In this document: piece after piece, positions 32,571 to 36,462 of the stretch
Layout: each line of letters begins with the position of its first letter
Numbering within the stretch: position 1 is the stretch's first letter
NCBI GenBank assembly: GCA_036732755.1
Contig: DAINBU010000048.1
Span: 1 to 36,462 of the forward strand
From: DASRRB01 sp036732755
Lineage (GTDB): Bacteria > Planctomycetota > B15-G4 > SIAN01
Direction of reading: 5' to 3'
DNA length: 36,462 nt
The notes under the pieces: generated by a model
Told to the model about the DNA's origin: nothing
Database searches by the model: none
Seen by the model: only the letters and a program-made list of their open reading frames with translations
Made by a program: the position numbers and the translations under genes

Positions 32571-32882
32571 CTAGTTCACCATCGACTTCAGGTTCTTGAG
32601 CGCCAGCACACGGACTTTCTTCGAGGCCGGCTTCGCCTTGAAGATCATCTTCTCCTTGGTGAAGGGGTTGATGCCTTCACGCTCCTTCGTGGCGGGCTTC
32701 TTGACGACCTTCATCCTCAAGAGTCCCGGCAGCGTGAACATGCCGGCGCCACGCAGGCTCTTCTTGATGATGCCGCTGAGCGACTCGAATACGGCGGCCA
32801 CCTGCTTGCGGGACAGTTCGGCGTCCTTGCAGAGCTGAGCGACGACTTCCGACTTCGACGGTGCGCGAGCGTTCGATGCCAT
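32571..32882 (-). CDS. HU/histone-like DNA-binding protein
   Basis: The protein has 103 residues. The HU fold is visible: N-terminal helices (SKSEVVAQLCKDAELSRKQVAAVFESLSGII), the FTLPGLLRMKV strand, a basic arm (KKPATKEREGINPFTKEKM) and a final helix VRVLALKNLKSM. It resembles the viral-histone-like HU variants seen in planctomycetes rather than E. coli HU. It binds and bends DNA as a dimer. GAGGAG 10 nt before ATG 32882 sets the start. The gene ends in TAG, showing that TAG is a normal stop in this genome. Confidence 0.92.
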   Translation of the reverse strand: MASNARAPSKSEVVAQLCKDAELSRKQVAAVFESLSGIIKKSLRGAGMFTLPGLLRMKVVKKPATKEREGINPFTKEKMIFKAKPASKKVRVLALKNLKSMVN

Positions 32883-33181
32883 TGACCCCACTCCTCGGTG
32901 AATTGTGCGACGGGACGAGACTCGTCGGGTGCAGTCGTTCAACCGCCCCCCCGATCACCGCATCGTGGCTGATTTCCCGGCCAAATCAAACGATCGGTCG
33001 CGAATCCTCCAAGTCCTCGGCGAGTGTCTCGCCCGCATGACCTGCCTCGGCGGTGGATCGCTCCCGAGACGATCCGATGCATGGCGTCGACCCGCTTCGC
33101 GGTGGCCTTCGCGAGGCATTGAAGCCGCGGGTCGAAGACCTTATTGGCGCGCAAATGACGCTCTACGGCCCACCCGAGATC
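32883..33181. other. 299-bp intergenic region upstream of HU gene
   Basis: No gene is seen. It holds the HU leader, an inverted repeat TGATTT/AAATCA (32970-32988), a run of seven C (32946-32952), a small hairpin GGCGAG/CTCGCC (33019-33033), and wide-spaced arms GACCCGC/GCGGGTC (33089-33133) that could end kinase transcription. It is less GC-rich than its surroundings. Confidence 0.4.
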
Positions 33182-36100
33182 TCAGCGCTGGCGCTCCGCC
33201 GGCGCCGCGCTCTCCGCCTTCGATAAGAGCGCCGAGACGTCCGCCCACAGCCGGGTGAACGCGTCCCGGTCCTCGGCCGGGAGCGACGCGAGCGCTGCAC
33301 CGTCGCGGATGCAGTCCAGGTCGGCGTCGACCTGCCATTCGCGCAGCGCGTCCCGGACGGCCGCGCGGTCCGCGGGCGTGCCGGTGTCCAGTGTCTTGGC
33401 GCGCAGTTCCAGGTCGGCGCGCAACCAGTCGTGGGCCTGCTTGCGCAGGCGCGTGCGCTCGCGGTCGTCGAGTTGCGCAGCGTCCTTGCTGCGCTCTGCG
33501 CCGGCCAGTGCCGCACTGACTGCGGCGTAGTAGCGATACCGGGCGCCGAGATCGTCGGCGAGCCGAGGGTCGTTGGCGAATGCTCCCGAAATCAGCTCGA
33601 CCACCGAGTGGTGGAGTCCTTTGATCGCGCAGATCTGGGCGTACTCGAGACGCTCCGCGTCGTCCACGGGCTCGATCCTGCCGGCGATCAGGTCCTCGAG
33701 CTTCTCTTCGAGCTCGACCCTCATCTCGGCCTGGCGGACCCGTTCCGCCGTCGGGTAGCGCCAGCCGGCGCGCTTCGAACCCAGCTCGTGTCCACGCCGG
33801 ATGTACGGCACGGCTTCCGCGAACCGGCCCGTGTTCTGGAGACACATCGCCAGGTTGCAGTGGGCCTCGGCGTAGTCCGGGTCGAGCTCGAGGGCCTGCT
33901 GGTACGCGGCGATGGCCTCGTCCCACCGGCGCTTCGCCCCCAGCTCGACGCCCACGTTGTAGCTGGCGCAGGCGTTCTTCGGATCGAGCTCGGTCGTTCG
34001 CCGGAAGGCGTCGAGCGCCGCCTCGTGCTGCCCGAGCTCCTGCGCCGTCAGGGCGAGGTCGAACTGGTATGGCGCGCGCGAGGGCGCGAGCTCGGCGGCT
34101 CTCCGGTAGCTCGACAACGCTTCGGATGGACGACCGCGTTGGTGCGCCGCCGATCCCAGGCTGTGATGCGCGTCGGCGTGGTCCGGATCGATCTCGATCG
34201 CCTTGCGGAAGCACGCGATGGCGGCGTCGACCTGACGATCGGAATGAAGAGCGATGCCGAGCGCGACGTGGGCCGCCGCCATCGTCGGCGCGAGCTCCAC
34301 GGCTTTTCGCGCCCAGGTCAGGGCCTCTGCCGTCTGGCCCTCCTTCCTGACCGCCTGGCTCAGGAGCAGGTACCCGACGACGTTCTTCGGGTCGAGCTCG
34401 ACGGCTTTCCGGTAGCAGGCGATGGCTTCTTCCGTTCGACCTTGGGTCTTCAGCGCGTCGCCGAGGGTGCCGTAGGCGTTGTAGGCCGGGTCGAGCTCGA
34501 GGGCCTTCCGGAAGCAGGCGATCGCCTCGTCCGTCTGGCCGCGGTTCTTCAGCGCTTCGCCGAGCCTGCCCCGCAACCAGGCGGTCTTCGGGTCGAGCTC
34601 GACGGCTTTCCGGAGGTACGCGAGGCCTTCGTCCGCCTTGCCTTTCTTCAGGAGCGACTCGCCCAGGAAGAGGTACGGCGCCGCCCGATTCGGGTCGAGC
34701 TCGACGGACTTCCGGTAGGAGGCGATCGCCTCGTCCTCCTCGCCTTTGCTGCGCAGTGCGTCGCCGAGCACGGCATAGGCGTAGCCGTCCTTCGGGTCGA
34801 GCTCGATCGCCTTCCGGTAGCAGGCGATCCCCTCGTCCACGTGGCCCTGCGACGCCAGCGCTTCGCCCAGGTTGGAATGCGCGAGAGAATCCGTCGGGTC
34901 CAGCGCGATGGCCTTTCGGAACCAGGCGACCGACTCTGCGTGTCGGCCCTTGCCGCTCAGCGCGGCGCCCAGGTTGTTGTAGGCCACGGCATTCCCGGGG
35001 TCGATCTCGATCGCCTTCCGGTAGCAGGCGAGGCTCTTGTCCGTCGGGTCCGTTTCCGTGAGCGCCCACCCGAGGTTCGTGTAGGCGGCCGAGTTCATCG
35101 GGTCGGCGGCGATGGCGGCCTGCAGCCAGCGAATCCGTACTGGAGCCGCTTCTTTCGGATGGAGCGACGGCAGGCTCTGCAGCGTCATCAACAGGGCGAT
35201 GTCCGAAGGCCTGCGGATCAACGCCGCCTGCAGCAGCTCGCGGCGCCGTTCCTCGGGGATCGCCGTGCTCTGGCCCAACGCGGTGGTGAATTCCGGGGGC
35301 TGCTCGAGCGCGGCAGGGTCTCGCGCCATCGCCTCCACCTTCTTGCGATCGCGCGCGAGGATCGCGTCGCGGAGTTCATCCCGATAAGGGTCGGCGTCCA
35401 CCCATAGCAGCACGGCGCGCAGCCCGTCCACGTTCTCCCGCCAGAGCTGCCGGTCCATCGCCACCACGATCTGCCTGCGGATCGTCGACGCTTCCACGAG
35501 TGACGCCGCTTCCTCGACCGACGAGGTCTCGGGGTCGGCGCCGAATCTTCGCAGCGCTTCGCGGGTCCGCGTCGCGGCGACGTTCTCGTCCCCGAAGCGG
35601 TTCTGCGTCCAGGTCCAGCGGTACTGGTCGATCGCGTCCAGCTCCGTCGAGAGGTCGAGATCCGCGGCGAGCCGCGCGAGCCGCTCGGCATCACCGCCGG
35701 CGCCGCCATCGTCGGTGCGCTTGCGGGCTGCATCCAGCGCGACCTTCGCCTTGGACGCGTCGCCGGCGCGCAACGCGTCCTCGCACTGGCCGAGGAGCGC
35801 GGCGACCGCCTCGGCATTCCGACTGAGACGGGCTCTCTCGGCGGCCGACGCGTGCTCGTCCTGGACCTGACGCTCGAGCGCCGCCGACCGCGCAAGGCTC
35901 GTCTGCACCAGCCCCCACGACGTGGCGACGATCCCGGCCAGGAGCGCCGCCAGGACGACGGACGTCGCGATCACCTGCACGCGGTTGCGCCGGACGAACT
36001 TGCGCAGCCGGTAGGTCGAGCTCGGCGGCCCCGCGGTCACGGGCTCGTCGCCCAGGTGCCGCCGGATGTCCGCGGCGAGGCCGTTGGCCGTCTCGTACCG

Positions 36101-36462
36101 GCGCGTGCGATCCTTCTCCAGGCACTTCATCACGATCCAGTCGAGGTCGCCGCGCAGGAGCAGGCTCAGCGTCTTCTGCTCCACCCGGCGCTGCTGCGCC
36201 GTGCGCGTGCCGGTGTCGCCGAGCTTCGAGACGCGCGTGCTCGGCTTGTGCGGCTCGTCCTCGCGGATCGCGCGCAGCAACTCGTCGAAGCCGCTCTCGA
36301 GCAGCGTCCGCGTGTCGAAGGGCGTCGTGCCGGTGAGCAATTCGTAGAGCAGGACGCCCAGCGAATAGACGTCGCTGCGCGTGTCGATGTCGAGTCCCGA
36401 CATCTCGGCCTGCTCGGGCGACATGTAGGCCGGCGTGCCGATCATCTGGCGGTGCTCGGTGA
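33182..36462 (-). CDS. Ser/Thr protein kinase with membrane helix and 13 TPR repeats (5' end beyond window)
   Basis: At least 1092 residues are visible and the gene runs off the right edge. The retained kinase part starts at the activation segment (GTPAYMSPEQAE) and includes SDVYSLGVLLYELLTGTTPF and the C-lobe end (CLEKDRTRRYETANGLAADIRRHL), as in planctomycete PknB-like kinases. A membrane helix (VQVIATSVVLAALLAGIVATSWGLV) follows. Next comes a helical region, then 13 consecutive TPRs (33770-35096), most ending ELDP or EIDP, and a 190-residue helical tail. The kinase would be cytoplasmic and the TPRs on the other face, where they may bind signals or partners (inference). The gene stands alone on its strand, convergent with nothing nearby. 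Confidence 0.92.
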   Translation of the reverse strand, partial: TEHRQMIGTPAYMSPEQAEMSGLDIDTRSDVYSLGVLLYELLTGTTPFDTRTLLESGFDELLRAIREDEPHKPSTRVSKLGDTGTRTAQQRRVEQKTLSLLLRGDLDWIVMKCLEKDRTRRYETANGLAADIRRHLGDEPVTAGPPSSTYRLRKFVRRNRVQVIATSVVLAALLAGIVATSWGLVQTSLARSAALERQVQDEHASAAERARLSRNAEAVAALLGQCEDALRAGDASKAKVALDAARKRTDDGGAGGDAERLARLAADLDLSTELDAIDQYRWTWTQNRFGDENVAATRTREALRRFGADPETSSVEEAASLVEASTIRRQIVVAMDRQLWRENVDGLRAVLLWVDADPYRDELRDAILARDRKKVEAMARDPAALEQPPEFTTALGQSTAIPEERRRELLQAALIRRPSDIALLMTLQSLPSLHPKEAAPVRIRWLQAAIAADPMNSAAYTNLGWALTETDPTDKSLACYRKAIEIDPGNAVAYNNLGAALSGKGRHAESVAWFRKAIALDPTDSLAHSNLGEALASQGHVDEGIACYRKAIELDPKDGYAYAVLGDALRSKGEEDEAIASYRKSVELDPNRAAPYLFLGESLLKKGKADEGLAYLRKAVELDPKTAWLRGRLGEALKNRGQTDEAIACFRKALELDPAYNAYGTLGDALKTQGRTEEAIACYRKAVELDPKNVVGYLLLSQAVRKEGQTAEALTWARKAVELAPTMAAAHVALGIALHSDRQVDAAIACFRKAIEIDPDHADAHHSLGSAAHQRGRPSEALSSYRRAAELAPSRAPYQFDLALTAQELGQHEAALDAFRRTTELDPKNACASYNVGVELGAKRRWDEAIAAYQQALELDPDYAEAHCNLAMCLQNTGRFAEAVPYIRRGHELGSKRAGWRYPTAERVRQAEMRVELEEKLEDLIAGRIEPVDDAERLEYAQICAIKGLHHSVVELISGAFANDPRLADDLGARYRYYAAVSAALAGAERSKDAAQLDDRERTRLRKQAHDWLRADLELRAKTLDTGTPADRAAVRDALREWQVDADLDCIRDGAALASLPAEDRDAFTRLWADVSALLSKAESAAPAERQR
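33770..35096 (-). repeat. 102-bp-period coding repeats for 13 TPR units
   Basis: The DNA repeats with a 102-bp period (34 codons). The phrase TTCCGGTAGCAGGCGAT recurs on the plus strand near 34410, 34810 and 35015. Unit 7 is one residue short (PAYNAYGTLGDAL). Near-identity between units suggests recent duplication or gene conversion. Confidence 0.75.

Noticed and set aside
33770..35096. CRISPR or tandem DNA satellite
   Set aside because: The 102-bp period matches 34-residue TPR units in an open frame, not spacer-repeat structure.

Overview
The window is about 36 kb of very GC-rich bacterial DNA whose gene content points to a planctomycete, probably an uncultured or little-studied lineage. 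This is inference from gene types, since no rRNA or marker gene is present. The indicators are two ECF sigma factors that continue through a membrane helix into long chains of carboxypeptidase-regulatory-like beta domains, a Ser/Thr kinase fused to a large TPR array, a MauG-type dihaem peroxidase with a long C-terminal extension, FGE-like and thioredoxin-like fusion proteins, and many exported or lipoprotein products. I see no tRNA, rRNA, CRISPR array, insertion sequence or phage gene.

Layout. At the left edge a TonB-dependent receptor (minus strand) is cut by two adjacent in-frame stops. It is divergent from a TPR protein with the C-terminal module usually seen on LuxR/ATPase regulators. A TPR lipoprotein (minus) is divergent from nrfH-nrfA (ammonia-forming nitrite reductase), which is followed closely by a DUF2254 membrane protein. 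A compact minus-strand operon (11869 to 8372) encodes a TIM-barrel sugar epimerase-like protein, a GH13 glycosidase, a SemiSWEET-like transporter with a lipobox, and a basic-secretory-protein-type metallopeptidase. It is divergent from a secreted PDZ protein. Next come a helical lipoprotein, an FGE-like/thioredoxin fusion, and the first ECF sigma fusion, which is interrupted by one in-frame TAG.

The second half holds a SulP anion transporter divergent from a dihaem peroxidase, a C45-family hydrolase, and an esterase with a thioredoxin-like tail. An HxlR regulator abuts the remnant of an SRPBCC gene and is divergent from a secreted cupin. After these come a CrtO-like membrane protein, the second (intact) ECF sigma fusion, a Tat-exported NAD-epimerase-like protein lacking its usual Tyr, an HU-like protein, and a kinase-TPR gene that runs off the right edge.

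Themes. The nrf genes and the dihaem peroxidase indicate a c-type-haem-rich envelope. The GH13 operon looks like a carbohydrate-use unit. The sigma fusions may couple envelope sensing to transcription. Several genes show decay: two in-frame interruptions and up to four possible gene remnants. Two enzyme-like proteins carry substitutions at residues usually needed for activity. Several good inverted repeats lie in divergent intergenic regions and are the best operator candidates.
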